Shown here piece by piece: positions 33,519 through 44,133 of a DNA stretch of 64,000 bases. Source of the DNA: Channallabes apus. Taxonomy: Eukaryota; Chordata; Actinopteri; Siluriformes; Clariidae. Made by a program: the position numbers and the translations under genes. Numbering within the stretch: position 1 is the stretch's first letter; each line of letters opens with the position of its first letter. Location: assembly GCA_030522415.1 (NCBI GenBank), contig CM060113.1, positions 10,212,565 through 10,276,564 of the forward strand. The letters are read 5' to 3'. The notes beneath the pieces were generated by a model that saw nothing but the letters and a program-made list of their open reading frames with translations, did not search any database and had not been told where the DNA came from.

Positions 33519-36491
33519 CTATTTATAAAATGCTTGGTTAAATAAATAGGTTTTTAGCCTAGACTTAAACACTGAGACTGTGTCTGAGTCCCGAACACTA
33601 TTTGGAAGACTATTCCATAATTTTGGGGCTTTGTAAGAAAAAGCTCTGCCCCCAGCTGTAGTTTTCATAATACGCGGTACTGATAAGCAGCCTGCATCCT
33701 TTGACCGAAGTAGGCGTGGCGGATCGTAAGACACTAGCAGTTCGCTCAGATACTGCGGCGCGAGACCATTTAATGCCTTATATGTCAAGAGTAGTATTTT
33801 AAAATCAATGCGAAATTTCACAGGGAGCCAATGCAGTGAAGATAGGATAGGGGTGATGTGCTCATATCTTCTGGTTCTAGTGAGGACTCTCGCTGCTGCA
33901 TTTTGGACTAGCTGAAGCTTGTTTATGCACCTAACTGAACAACCAGACAGTAAGGCATTACAATAGTCCAACCTAGAAGTGATAAAAGCATGAACTAGTT
34001 TTTCTGCATCATTTAGCGACAATATATTTCTTATTTTGGCGATATTTCTAAGGTGAAAGAATGCTATCCTGGTGATATTATCTACATGAGCTTCAAATGA
34101 AAGGCTGGAATCTATAATCACGCCGAGGTCTTTTACTGTTGCACTTGGCGGAACGGAAAGGCCATCTAAAGTTACGGTGTGATCTAAGATTTTACTTCTA
34201 GCTGTATGCGGTCCTATGACTAGAACTTCTGTCTTATCCGGATTAAGCAGAAGGAAGTTAATTAGCATCCAATTTCTTATGTCCTGAACACATTGCTCAA
34301 CTTTAGTAAGATGGTTTTTCTCATCAGGTTTTGTTGAGACGTATAGCTGTGTGTCGTCAGCATAACAATGAAAACTAATACCATGCTTACGGATTATGTT
34401 GCCCAGAGGAAGCATGTAAAGGGAAAAAAGCAGTGGGCCTAAAACTGAACCCTGCGGAACGCCAAACTCCACTAGAGAACATGCAGAATAATCACCATTT
34501 AAGTCTACATACTGATAACGATCGGTCAAATAGGATCTGAGCCAGGAGAGGGCTGTACCCTTAATTCCTACTAAATTTTCTAATCTGTGAAGAAGAATAG
34601 CATGATCAATGGTATCAAACGCTGCACTGAGGTCGAGTAATACAAGCATAGTTACACAACCCTGATCAGAGGCCAATAGGAGGTCGTTTACTACTTTAAT
34701 GAGTGCTGTTTCTGTGCTGTGATGAGGCCTAAATCCTGACTGATACAGTTCATGTATGCGATTTCTATGTAGATATGAGCATATCTGCTCCGCTACTATC
34801 TTTTCCAGAATCTTAGAGATAAAGGGGAGGTTTGATATTGGCCTGTAATTGGACAGCTGACAGGGGTCAAGGTCAGGTTTCTTAATTATTGGTTTAATAA
34901 CTGCTACTTTAAAAGATTTTGGAACATAACCAATGCTGAGTGAGGAATTAATTATTCTCAACATCGGTTCTGTTATTACTGGTACTATCTGTTTAAGAAA
35001 ATGTGTCGGTATAGGATCTAATATACAGGTTGATGAATTTGCAGAAGAGATGAGTGAAATTAGTTCATTCTCTTCAAGAGGAGTAAAGTATTCTAGGTTT
35101 GAATCTGACATGGCTAGGTTAAGATCAGTATCAATTACATTGTTTGGTTTCAAAGCCTCAATTTTATGCCTGATATTTACAATTTTATTATTAAAAAAGT
35201 TCATGAAGTCCTCACTATTGCATGATGTTGTTGTGGAGATTTCTGTAGTGGTCTTATTTCTGGTTAATTTGGCTACGGTATTAAATAAAAATCTAGGATT
35301 ATTTTTATTTTCTTCTATAAGAGTGGAGAGATACGTTGATCTAGCTACACTAAGAGCTTTCCTATAGTTCAGGATGCTCTCTTTCCATGCTATTTGAAAT
35401 ACCAACAATTTAGTTTGACGCCATTTACGCTCTAATTTCCGAGCAGTCTGTTTTAAAGTGCGCGTGTGATCGTTATACCAGGGAGCGAGTTTCTTATCTC
35501 TAATAATTTTTCTTTTAGCTGGAGCTACATTATCTAAGGTACAACGAAGTGTCGACTCTAAATATTCAGTCGCCTGATCAAGTTCTGTGGGGTCAGACGG
35601 TGGCCTAATCGAAGTTGGTAACTCTGGGAGATTACTGATAAAACTCTGTGTGGTAGTTGATGTGAATGTACGTTTAATACGGTAGCGCGGTACTGTGCGT
35701 ACATTATCACTGTGACACACTTGAATGGAGACAAGATAGTGATCTGAGATAATTTCAGACAGTGGAATTGTGAATACATTTCTTATAATTAAACCGAAGA
35801 ATATTACTAAATCTAAAGTGTGACCAGCTTTATGAGTGGGTCCTACTACACACTGATTTACACCTACGGAGTCCAGTATGGATATAAATGCTGTTCTCAG
35901 AGGGTCTTCTGGATTCTCAAAATGAGTGTTAAAATCTCCAGCAATTAACACTTTGTCTACAGAAATGACCAGGTCTGAGATGAAATCTGCAAATTCACTA
36001 AGAAATTCAGAATACGGCCCTGGAGGTCTGTAAATTATAATTAGTGGAATCGACTGAGCTGATTTAATATACTTAAATACACTTATGTTACTATAGAGAA
36101 TTTCAAATGAGTTAAATTTGTGTCGGTGTTTTTGTACGATAGACAGATTATCATTATGAATAACTGCGACGCCTCCTCCTCTACCAGTTAATCGAGGCTG
36201 GTGTATGTAGCTGTATCCAGGAGGACTAGCTTCATTTAGAGCTACATACTCGTCCTGTTTAACCCATGTTTCAGTTAAACAGAGTATATCAAACGCCTGA
36301 TCTGTGATAATTTCATTAACAATAACTGCTTTTGATGTGAGAGATCTAATATTTAACAATCCTAGCTTCAGATCAGAGGTGCCGGCTGCGCATTCAGTAT
36401 GATCGGAGTTTGTGGACTTTATGTTAATTAGATTATTGAAACAGACTTTCTGGGTCTTTCTACATTTTTGCTTAGATCGGGGAACAGACAC
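33519..36491 (-). CDS. L2 ORF2: endonuclease / reverse transcriptase
   Basis: Enzyme that nicks target DNA and copies the element's RNA there. About 990 residues counted from the GTG at 36491. APE endonuclease: LGLLNIRSL (43-51), TETW (73-76), GDFN (185-188) and SDH (249-251). Reverse transcriptase: [40 protein letters not shown] (motif A), [14 protein letters not shown], and CYADDTQL with the catalytic Y710-A-D-D713. The C-terminus ends [12 protein letters not shown]. No frameshift or stop. The start is unusual: the open frame runs back 32 codons to the ORF1 stop, lacks any ATG there, and the first Met inside lies at residue 430. Synthesis by readthrough of the ORF1 TGA or non-AUG initiation is therefore inferred. 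The catalytic residues are intact, so the copy could be active or only recently silent. Confidence 0.92.
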   Translation of the reverse strand: MSVPRSKQKCRKTQKVCFNNLINIKSTNSDHTECAAGTSDLKLGLLNIRSLTSKAVIVNEIITDQAFDILCLTETWVKQDEYVALNEASPPGYSYIHQPRLTGRGGGVAVIHNDNLSIVQKHRHKFNSFEILYSNISVFKYIKSAQSIPLIIIYRPPGPYSEFLSEFADFISDLVISVDKVLIAGDFNTHFENPEDPLRTAFISILDSVGVNQCVVGPTHKAGHTLDLVIFFGLIIRNVFTIPLSEIISDHYLVSIQVCHSDNVRTVPRYRIKRTFTSTTTQSFISNLPELPTSIRPPSDPTELDQATEYLESTLRCTLDNVAPAKRKIIRDKKLAPWYNDHTRTLKQTARKLERKWRQTKLLVFQIAWKESILNYRKALSVARSTYLSTLIEENKNNPRFLFNTVAKLTRNKTTTEISTTTSCNSEDFMNFFNNKIVNIRHKIEALKPNNVIDTDLNLAMSDSNLEYFTPLEENELISLISSANSSTCILDPIPTHFLKQIVPVITEPMLRIINSSLSIGYVPKSFKVAVIKPIIKKPDLDPCQLSNYRPISNLPFISKILEKIVAEQICSYLHRNRIHELYQSGFRPHHSTETALIKVVNDLLLASDQGCVTMLVLLDLSAAFDTIDHAILLHRLENLVGIKGTALSWLRSYLTDRYQYVDLNGDYSACSLVEFGVPQGSVLGPLLFSLYMLPLGNIIRKHGISFHCYADDTQLYVSTKPDEKNHLTKVEQCVQDIRNWMLINFLLLNPDKTEVLVIGPHTARSKILDHTVTLDGLSVPPSATVKDLGVIIDSSLSFEAHVDNITRIAFFHLRNIAKIRNILSLNDAEKLVHAFITSRLDYCNALLSGCSVRCINKLQLVQNAAARVLTRTRRYEHITPILSSLHWLPVKFRIDFKILLLTYKALNGLAPQYLSELLVSYDPPRLLRSKDAGCLSVPRIMKTTAGGRAFSYKAPKLWNSLPNSVRDSDTVSVFKSRLKTYLFNQAFYK

Positions 36492-36587
36492 AGTCTCAAT
36501 ATGGTGAACCCTGAGTGACGACTCTATGCAGCTAGCAGACGGTTGGTTTAGCCTGTCTGTCTGCTCCCTGGCCCGGGCTCTGGATTG

Positions 36588-37493
36588 TCACCGATTAACT
36601 AGACCTCTACTGAGACTATGAGCTATACTACAGGAAATGAGAGCAGCACCTTCCCGAGTGGGATGGACACCGTCCCGCCCTAACAGGCCAGCTTTGCCCT
36701 CAAAGGTCTTCCAATTGTCTATGTAGCCCACATTATTTTTGGAGCACCACCTGGACATCCAGCGGTTCAGCGACCATAACCTGCTGTAAGCTATGTCGCC
36801 ACGTCTCATTGGGATGGGACCAGAGCATACTACTTCATCAGACATCGCCTTCGCTAATTTAAACACCTCTGTAAAGTTACTCTTACTAACCTCTGACTGA
36901 CGAAGGCGTATATCATTAGCTCCAGCATGTACCACTATCTTAGAGAACCTGTGCTGTCCTAGGGCCCTAAGATTACCTGCTATGTCCGGTGCTCTGGCTC
37001 CCGGGATACACCTAACCACTGCCGCTGGCGCCCCTAAAGGTCTAGCTAATGTCACGTGTCTCAGTATAGAGTCTCCTATAACCAGAGCTCTTTCAGGTTT
37101 CTCAGCGGGTGCAGCACTGAGGAGAGCAAACCTGTTGGACACGTGACGCGCAGAGGAGGTGTGCTCCGGTGGGCTAGCCTTAGCGTTAGCTTTGGCTGAA
37201 CGAGTATGCCGCCGAGTCGTCACCCACTCGCCCCGCTGTGAGGGCTCTAATGCCGGAGTCGGGGGCTGTTTATCTCCGCCTGTGGCACCCAGACTGTCCG
37301 CTACAGGAATAACGCTGCTCTCACACTGTCTAACCCTCTCTAAAGTCTGGATGCGCTCCTCTAATGCTGATATCTTCTCCGTCAGAGTGCTCACTAACAC
37401 ACACCTATCACAAATAAAATTATCACTAATGACGGAGGAAGAATGTCTAAACATCCTGCACTCTACACACTGAACAAGCTGAACGGTAGACAT
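36588..37493 (-). CDS. L2 ORF1: zinc-finger / coiled-coil / SGNH-esterase protein
   Basis: RNA-binding chaperone-type ORF1 of CR1-like LINEs (family knowledge). 301 residues from a proper ATG at 37493. N-terminal paired CxxC (C9, C12, C28, C31) resembles the reduced PHD-like finger of these ORF1s. A short heptad-like segment LTEKISALEERIQTLERV (37-54) suggests a coiled coil. After a basic, proline-rich linker comes an SGNH hydrolase/esterase-like domain: GDSILRH with S142, GANDIR with N193, and DGVHPT with D274 and H277, so the catalytic set is complete. Ends in TGA (36588-36590) followed by C, with ORF2 in the same frame beyond it. Confidence 0.9.
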   Translation of the reverse strand: MSTVQLVQCVECRMFRHSSSVISDNFICDRCVLVSTLTEKISALEERIQTLERVRQCESSVIPVADSLGATGGDKQPPTPALEPSQRGEWVTTRRHTRSAKANAKASPPEHTSSARHVSNRFALLSAAPAEKPERALVIGDSILRHVTLARPLGAPAAVVRCIPGARAPDIAGNLRALGQHRFSKIVVHAGANDIRLRQSEVSKSNFTEVFKLAKAMSDEVVCSGPIPMRRGDIAYSRLWSLNRWMSRWCSKNNVGYIDNWKTFEGKAGLLGRDGVHPTREGAALISCSIAHSLSRGLVNR

Positions 37494-37560
37494 GATAACG
37501 TACCTCTGTGTCGGAGTTTTAGTTGTTTAGTTGTGAAATGCCCCCTCCCATGGATTGTCC

Positions 37561-38256
37561 CCCTTACATAATCACTATTAAATATTATATTGGAACTTAA
37601 ATTCATAGGTTAATGGTTTCCAAATTACATGAGACAATAAAATAAAATATGCAATATGAAAATAAATGTTGTATATGAAATATATAATTTTTTTTTCAAA
37701 TACATGTATACTTTTATATTGGTTATTTTATAATAAAAATAATTTTGTAAAATTTTTCATTATAAAAATATTTATTTTTATCATATATAAATATTTATTT
37801 GCATATTCATGATAAACCCCTGAAAAATAAATATGTTACAAAATAATACATTATACAAGAATTTGTATTAATGGTCTTGATGGCTATCACGTGCCTAGGG
37901 TTTATTATAATAGTAATATCATATTTTATAATAATACACCTAGGAATTTATGTTCTAATATAATATTTGATAGCGATTATCCATGGCATGGGGGCATATA
38001 TGTAAGATACTTTTCTGTTCCCACGTGAGTCAGTCCGCGTCAGTGCTCTTTAACCAATCAGATGTGACCTCACCATTTCAACCAATCATAACCCAGCAGG
38101 AGCGCAGCCTTAATCCTTAATGAAATAAACCTGCTACCGAGCAGGTTCAAGCTTACAGACATGTTGCTATGACAACAAGTGCGAGAAGCGCATCGAAGAA
38201 CGAAACAATCCAAGATCAGGACAAATCCACAACAATCAAATCCAGGTAACTGAGTT
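37561..38256. other. AT-rich stretch upstream of L2 copy B
   Basis: No gene. It contains an imperfect palindrome flanked by CCTAGG at 37894 and 37939. The last 250 bp, up to the right inverted end, are less AT-rich and probably belong to the enclosing DNA element. Confidence 0.4.
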
Positions 38257-38292
38257 AGCGACGTACGAAGAACACCCCCCAGGCTCTCTCTC

Positions 38293-38346
38293 CAAACAAA
38301 CAAACAAACAAACAAACAAACAAACAAACAAACAAACAAACAAACA
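38293..38346. repeat. (CAAA)n microsatellite
   Basis: About thirteen CAAA units directly outside the right inverted end. Confidence 0.95.
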
Positions 38347-39129
38347 ATTCACACACAATCAACTAATCACTCAACCAATCAACATACAAACAAGTAAACA
38401 ATCAAACCAACAACCAAACTTTTGAGCACGTAAGTCACACACTACGCATAAGTAGCGCACTTCCTGCTTTCACCCGCCAGCTTAAAAAGGACGCGCAGAT
38501 CCTATGCTGTCCAATCCGGACGCACGTCCCAGCACGTTCAAGTGGGGTGGGGCTTCCTGTGAGAAGGAGAGTGAGAGAGAGAAACGGGGGGGGGAGATCG
38601 CGCACGAGCCGCCACCCACTGTCGCGCATGCGCACATACTGTATGTGCACTACACACATACACACACCTGTGATTAACAATCAATAATTAATTATTTCGT
38701 GTGATGATGCTTTAAGGACCTTTTGTCTTTGGTAAAGTTATTGCAACTTTATAAGGAGATTAGTCTAATAACCATCAAGCAGAACACAGTTCTTCTGAGG
38801 ACTTTGACATTTGCACTTCTTTAATGCATGCAAAATGAAGCAGATAAAATTTAAAAATTTTTGTTTTTCTGAAAAGTGGTTGCTTATGCCTCATGTTGTG
38901 TTTGTTTTTGGCTCACACTCATAATGTTCCTGGTTACTTTTGACAGGGATAATTTAAATCTATTATGAATCTACAATAATACATACAGATGTCGCCATTA
39001 AAAACGCACGTTTCGAGAAAAGGGATCCCGTGACTTGCCGCGGCTTTGCGCGGCTGCGTGCGGGAAGCTGTGAAAATGCCCTTCATTACCTGTAGGGGGC
39101 AGTCGTGTTTCAGTCTGAAGTATTGTGTG
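38347..39129. other. Intergenic; CpG-containing from about 38450
   Basis: No gene recognised. The stretch 38450-38640 has scattered CpG and a G9-like run. It could be promoter flank for the unit beginning near 39130. Confidence 0.3.
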
Positions 39130-39271
39130 TCTACTGAAGCCGAAAATGTGTCCAAATTAAACCGCGCATGCGTGTTTGGAGACGCTGTGCCCGCGCTGTG
39201 GATCAGTCGGTTGTGGATCATCACGGAGGTACTATACGGCGTGGCTGGAGCTGGAGTTTGTCGTGTTCGAG
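39130..39271 (+). other. Candidate first exon with splice donor
   Basis: CpG-containing stretch ending GTTCGAG|GTAAGTTTA, a strong 5' splice donor at 39272. Joined to the acceptor at 40505, one open frame of the upstream sequence (read from a TTG at 39176, no ATG) continues in phase into the 40506 exon. The frame that holds the ATGs at 39046/39076 meets a stop soon after the join. The exon is therefore likelier to be 5' UTR. Confidence 0.35.
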
Positions 39272-40505
39272 GTAAGTTTACCTTTCTGTTTTGGATGTGA
39301 TTCTCGCTTTCATGACTCCCAATTAATGTTAATCTTAATTTCAGGATGTACAATTAGTAATATTTCAGTTTTTAATAGTGTGGATATTCACAAAACACCG
39401 TTTTCGTGTAAAAACCTGAACCTACAGAGCCCCCCAGGGGTCCTGTGGTAAATAAATAAATAAAATAATAACGAACCGAGCGCGCGGATTAATACACCGA
39501 GATGCTTGTTTCTTACCCCCACCCCGAGTGAAAACGGCGTGTTCAGACAAAGGCTTGCCAGTGAGATGCCATTTCTGAACAAACTGAGTCAGGTGTGTTA
39601 AAGCATTAAATGGTGAAAGAGCACTAGCAATAAACGTTTTTTTTCTGAAGCCGAACTATATTAATGAGTTACGAGTAAAGAACCTGTACATATGTTCATG
39701 CAGTATTGACAGCAGCTCTAATTTGTCTAAATTGCATTGCAGACAATAAAAAGAAGTAGAGTCATCCTGTGACCTTGCATGCTTGATCTTTCCACACATG
39801 ATTCTTGCTTCTCACTTTTTCCTTAATCCCTCGCTGTTCTATCTTGTATTTTTCTAACGCTGTCAAAGTTTGTGTGAGTAGCACTGCTTGACATGCTTGA
39901 TGCCTTCCTCTTTTGTAATTTGCTTTGGATAAAGGCAAACTTACAAAAGATGAAGAAATGCCTAAATGTAGTTGTATGAATAAAAGATCATGTAATGATA
40001 CAATGTCACAGAAACAAAGCGTAGAGATGAGACATGAATCTGAATAGGATCTCTTTGATCATTGCCTGGTAAAGCATTGTGTTCTTATTAATTATACAAT
40101 TTATTAATACCTTGAATATAGTGTTTGTTGCATTGGACAGAAGCATATAAATGCAAATGAATATATACGTAAATCTGAGTAATTATTGAAAGAATTTTCA
40201 TGTTTGGACTAACCCTTTAAATACAAACTCAGCATTTATCATAGGATTTCCTGACACTGGAAAGGTGCAGAGTAATCTATGGAGTGTAGCCATCTCATGC
40301 CATGTTTTACTGATGCAAGATTATTGCTAAAGCAATTTAACCCACGTTTAACAATCTGAAGTATATGAAGTGATGGTAATTTTTTATTATCAATTATTTT
40401 TATTTATTTTTTTCTCTGTGAAATGAAGTCAGCACAGGTTGAAGCAATTCAGATTTTTTTTGTTTCTCAAAATAAATTATTGATTTTCTTGTAAATGATA
40501 TGCAG
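39272..40505 (+). other. Putative intron
   Basis: Begins GTAAGTTTA and ends with a T-rich stretch and GATATGCAG. AT-rich, no gene inside. Inferred from the splice-site pair only. Confidence 0.35.
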
Positions 40506-40748
40506 GGGGACAGACGAAGTGATGCCAGTATGCACCTTCTTAAAATCCTTGTCGTCCGTGCTGTTGAAGGGGAAGAACCGGTTGGTGTATCCATAATCCT
40601 TGAAGGAGAGGAAATTTTGCAAGAATGTGGCAATAGCCCCGAGCACTGCGCTACACATTTGAGCTATTTTCAGAAAGTTCTTCTAGAACTTGATGGGATT
40701 AAGCTATCACCAAAAGTGCAAGCTTTAAAGATGAAGTTATCATCTTAA
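40506..40748 (+). CDS. Terminal exon similar to the C-terminus of fish SAMD3-like proteins
   Basis: Open exon following a plausible acceptor (ATATGCAG|GGGGAC), ending in TAA. It encodes about 80 residues including ILVVRAVEGEE, VGVSIILEGEEIL and FQKVLLELDGIKLSPKVQAL. The last block closely resembles the C-terminal segment of a multicopy fish family annotated as sterile-alpha-motif (SAMD3-like) or uncharacterised proteins. That family has a ValPheValIle-type strand, an 'IxxEG' segment and 'LDGxKLxxKVQALKxKL' at its end. The middle of the usual C-terminal domain (about 20 residues between EGEEIL and FQKVL) looks shortened, and no SAM domain or upstream coding exon was found. Either a degenerate partial copy or a short spliced gene. 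A possible ATG in frame is at 40500, inside the presumed intron end. Confidence 0.45.
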   Translation, partial: GDRRSDASMHLLKILVVRAVEGEEPVGVSIILEGEEILQECGNSPEHCATHLSYFQKVLLELDGIKLSPKVQALKMKLSS

Positions 40749-41023
40749 CATGTAAAGACTTGTAGTCAAGCCAAATCAAATGTTTTGTGTTTACATGTTC
40801 AGCTTAAAATGTTTTAATGCGTTAAGGTTTCAATGGCATACTTTTAAGTGCACTAGTCCAGAGTGCTGATTTGAATGTTGCAACTTCACTGCTTCAGAGG
40901 GCTATTAAGTTTTAAAGTTTATTCTACAGTTTGTTTAATGTATTTTCTGCTGTATTTTATTTCTAAATGAATGCTGTATTTTATTTATTTATTTATTATT
41001 ATTATTATTTTACACAATTTTGT
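40749..41023 (+). other. Putative 3' UTR of the preceding exon
   Basis: AT-rich, non-coding, running into simple repeats and an L2 fragment. Confidence 0.3.
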
Positions 41024-41310
41024 TCACCCTTGGCTTGCTCATCAGAGAAATTTCATTCATTCGTCTCATTATTATCTGCACATTTTTCTCACACATCCAC
41101 ACTTCCAATTATTTTCTTTTCTATAATTATTATTATTATTTGTTTTTATTTATCTATTTTCTATTATAATTTTATATATTTATTTATTATTTTATATATA
41201 ATTATTCTATATATAGGTTTTTTTTTTTTTTAATTTCTTTAATTTTTGTGAAGCTGCTTTGAGACAATGACCATTGTTAAAAGCGCTATATAAATAAAAT
41301 TGAATTGAAA
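41024..41310 (+). mobile_element. L2 LINE 3' fragment (copy C)
   Basis: CACCCTTGGCTTGCTCATCA, ATTCATTCGTCTCATTATTA and a tail GTTAAAAGCGCTATATAAAT plus TTGAATTGAA. Matches the 3' UTR of copy D (59618 onward) in inverse orientation, including the internal (TTA)-rich spacer, rather than that of copy B. Confidence 0.8.
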
Positions 41311-41654
41311 AAAACTGAATTTAAAACAAGTATTTCAGGCCCTGGTGCCGTGCAGTTGTTTCTATGGATGCAAAATTTAGCTGAATGCACTTTTATTAAA
41401 AAGACAACCTGTATCTAGACTGTGAATGTCACAAATATTTGGTAATGTTGGTGAATAAACTGTTGAATTATATTTTAGTTGTGTGATTTATGAAAGATTA
41501 AATAATTATTCAATTATAAATAATGAAATAATTACTTACATTTCTTTCCAAAGCATAAATTAGCAATGTTTACATTATTATAGGGAGTATTATAAATTGA
41601 TTAAACCAAGTAAGGGAAAATCTCACAAAACAAAATGATAGTAAGATTTACTTA
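41311..41654. other. AT-rich intergenic sequence
   Basis: No gene. Sequence immediately left of the Harbinger insertion. Confidence 0.4.
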
Positions 41655-42500
41655 GGCTGAATCCCAATTCTACCCCTTACCCCTACACTTAGCCCAACCC
41701 CTCCGTTTGGCGCGTTCACATGAAGGGGTAGGGGTGTCTCATTTCTCTTTTGGTTGGAGGGGTAGGGGGAGGGGGAAGGGCCAGATAGCCCTCCAAACGA
41801 AGATTTTTCGGGACCTCACTTCAAACGAAGGGCTAAGCGAAATTTAATAAAGATTTTTATGACAAGTTTTCATTATATGTATATTACCTTTAGTCTTGTG
41901 TTTGTGTTTATGGTGATGTTCTGTAAAGAAACGTTTGCAAAAAAATCGCTAAAGTTTGCTAGCGGATAGCACCAATTGCACGATATTACAAATATATATT
42001 TTTATGTCACATACACTTCACTGCATGCTACAAACAAATATCAAAGTTCAGTAGCACGGCAGTTTGCTGAGCATTTGATAATGCATTGTTTGTTTTGCTT
42101 ACGGCCATATGTGTACATGTAAATGAACGGTGCTTACACTATTCTTACTTATTGCAACGTGATCACATTTTCGTAATTTATATTCTGTATAGGGACGGCT
42201 GAGGAAACCCGAAGGCTCATCCGTTTTCGTGGTGAAAATGAGCAACATTTTTAAAAATCAAAATACGGCGCAAAAAAACTTTGGGAGTGAGTAATCTCTC
42301 TCTTATTGGAATGTGTGATAAACATCGGCGCATGTCCTCTAACGTAACATTAGGAACTAGCGACAATGTATGATGATGTATAACAGTGTTGTAGTGTTGT
42401 CCCATTTCTTAGGGGAAATATTTGAACCCTTCCCCTTTCCACTTCGTTTCAAGGGACAAGGGGAAGGGGTAGGGGTAGAAAATAGAATTGGGATTCAGCC
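41655..42500. mobile_element. Non-autonomous PIF/Harbinger element with TTA target duplication
   Basis: 846 bp. The left end GGCTGAATCCCAATTCTACC is matched by the inverted right end (AGAATTGGGATTCAGCC). Inside both ends lie G/C-rich repeats of the ACCCCTACCCCTT type. TTA precedes the left end (41652-41654) and follows the right end (42501-42503), the 3-bp TWA duplication of this superfamily. An internal stretch at 42193-42280 translates as TAEETRRLIRFRGENEQHF and, after a stop, KSKYGAKKLWE, the pattern of a Myb/SANT-like accessory protein. No transposase. Confidence 0.8.
42193..42280 (+). pseudogene. Myb/SANT-like exon fragment inside the Harbinger element
   Basis: Plus-strand codons ACG GCT GAG GAA ACC CGA onward give TAEETRRLIRFRGENEQHF*KSKYGAKKLWE. 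The helix start ETRRLIxxRGENExxF followed by KSKxxAKxxWE is typical of MADF/Myb-SANT domains in Harbinger elements. One stop breaks it and nothing upstream or downstream extends it. Confidence 0.55.
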
Positions 42501-42503
42501 TTA

Positions 42504-43405
42504 ATTTCATATAATCAAGGTTCCTACTGATATAACAATGAATTAACTTTACTTGATTATTTTAAATAAATCTAATTTGTGCATTAAATATAATTATGTA
42601 ACTTTTACTTGATTTCTTTGATTGTTAATTTAATCATTAAGTAGATTTTACCTGACAATTACGGGTGAGTTTTACTTAATATTGGAGCAATAAAATTTAC
42701 TTAAAATCTATGTGTGCAAATTGTTAAGAGGATTTTATCAAGTAAATTATCAAGTTCTTTTTTTTCAGTGCATGGGTGAACTCGATGATTTAAGAATTTA
42801 ATTAAGCACGTATGTATGTATGTATGTATGTATATATTAATATATGTGTGTTTACCGTATGAACTTTTTTCTATGTACAGGTTCAATCAGAAAAATGTAA
42901 CCAGAAAACAGCATATAACTTTAAACTTACATTGATTAGCAATATAAACAACACACCTATGAGGCTGGACAATGGAATAAACTGTGTGGGTGCCAATAAT
43001 ATTAAATATTTATCTGTTAATTCTTTGACAATACTGCTGCTTTTTGTTGGAAACTGGCAGACATAAAAAAATATGAAAAATACTTTAAATAAATTTTAAG
43101 GGGACGATGGGCTAAAGCCTCCCTAAAAATAGCCTACCGATGCCCGTGTATATATAATGAAAATATTATGTGTAAAGATAATATAATTTATATATTCGTG
43201 TTTAATTACAAAAAAAAAACATTTTAATGGTTAGTGATTGTTGCAGACATTCACATAATTTTTTGGGGAAGAGCTTGGCTTGTACAGGCTACTATACGCT
43301 CATCAGCAGTCGGCGCCCCGCTGTAACCAGCAGATCAAAGGAGCAGTTATCGGCTGACACGTAGCCATCTGAGTTTGGAGACCCACAGAACCCCCACTGT
43401 AATGC
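42504..43405. other. AT-rich intergenic sequence with (GTAT)n
   Basis: No gene. Short GTAT run at 42810-42834. The first 270 bp have several ACTTGAT/AAGTAAA-like motifs and end TTTTTTTTCAGTG, and may be part of an older element into which the Harbinger copy inserted. Confidence 0.35.
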
Positions 43406-44055
43406 CTCTTCTCACCGTTCATTGATGATAGGTTTCGCTGATGGGGGAATTCGTAGAATTCGTTTTAAAAACAATTAAGAAGGCCGAGTAGACGTCTCTG
43501 CCTAAAATGTTTTTCGCCAGCAAAACACCTCTCTCTCTCTCTCTCTCTCTGTGAATATAACCACATTCCAGCTCTTATTCCCAGCCGTGGTCAAATAATG
43601 GATGAAATAATTATTCAATGCTGGACACAAACAGCAAAAAACATGATGAAAAGCCCTAAGCACTTTATTGTGTTATTGTATAATTATATAGTTAATTCAT
43701 GTCTATTTATGATCTAAAAAAATATATAAAAACATATGATCTTTTTCAGTTATGAGCTGTTGTTTTTTATTATTCATAAGACAACCTTTCAGTTTTGTAA
43801 ATATTCCAGTTATACTGTGTTAAGTCCTTCTTAAACAGTTTTGAGAATTAGACCATCCAGGTAAGATCAATATTATTAATATTAAACATTTTATTTCTAT
43901 TTATTCTATGTTTTGCTGGAGAAATACATTTTAGGCAGAGACGTCTCGGTCTTGTTAAATAGTTTTAAACCCCTCAATTGTGCCAATTCCCCCATCCGAA
44001 ACCGGTTTGATAACTTCACACCTATCAAAGGTGAGAAGAGGGACTGAGCTGTAAC
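43406..44055. mobile_element. Fold-back/TIR repeat, family FB, unit 1
   Basis: The left arm (about 43406-43530) and the right arm (about 43908-44055) are inverted repeats. Shared blocks include CTTCTCACC, GGTTTCG, GATGGGGGAATT, AGACGTCTCTGCCTAAAATG and CCAGCAAAAC. The right arm retains a fuller version with AAGTTATCAAACCGGTTTCG. About 380 bp of AT-rich interior contains a (CT)n run. Superfamily unknown. Confidence 0.6.
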
Positions 44056-44082
44056 TGAGCGCGCTTTCACGTTGTATATACT

Positions 44083-44084
<2 letters not shown>

Positions 44085-44131
<47 letters not shown>
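44085..44131. repeat. (CA)n microsatellite
   Basis: Uninterrupted CA run abutting the left end of the hAT-like candidate. Confidence 0.9.

Positions 44132-44133
<2 letters not shown>

Larger units (their letters stand above)
32510..37560 (-). mobile_element. L2-clade LINE, near full length (copy B)
   Basis: On the minus strand the order is: short 5' leader (about 37494-37560, 5' edge uncertain), ORF1, ORF2, about 1 kb of 3' UTR with a purine-rich stretch (33141-33232) and a conserved block (about 32640-32760), and a tail at 32510 ending ATAAATAAAATTGAATTTC. Both ORFs are free of frameshifts. The APE endonuclease, RT core and esterase-type ORF1 place it in the CR1/L2 group of non-LTR retrotransposons. 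Confidence 0.9.
31893..38280. mobile_element. Inverted-end pair enclosing nested L2 elements
   Basis: GGGGGGTGTTCTTCGTACGT followed by CGCT at the left (31893-31916) is repeated in perfect inverted orientation at the right (38257-38280). The shared 24 bp suggests the ends of one DNA transposon about 1 kb long into which two L2 copies later inserted. No transposase is readable and no clear target duplication was seen outside the G/C runs, so the superfamily is unassigned. Confidence 0.55.

Noticed and set aside
34933..35367. 144-aa plus-strand frame inside the L2 element
   Set aside because: Antisense shadow of L2 ORF2, which carries clear endonuclease and RT motifs on the minus strand.
36491..36491. 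A conventional ATG start for L2 ORF2 here
   Set aside because: The codon at 36489-36491 reads GTG on the minus strand, and no ATG is in frame between the ORF1 stop and residue 430.
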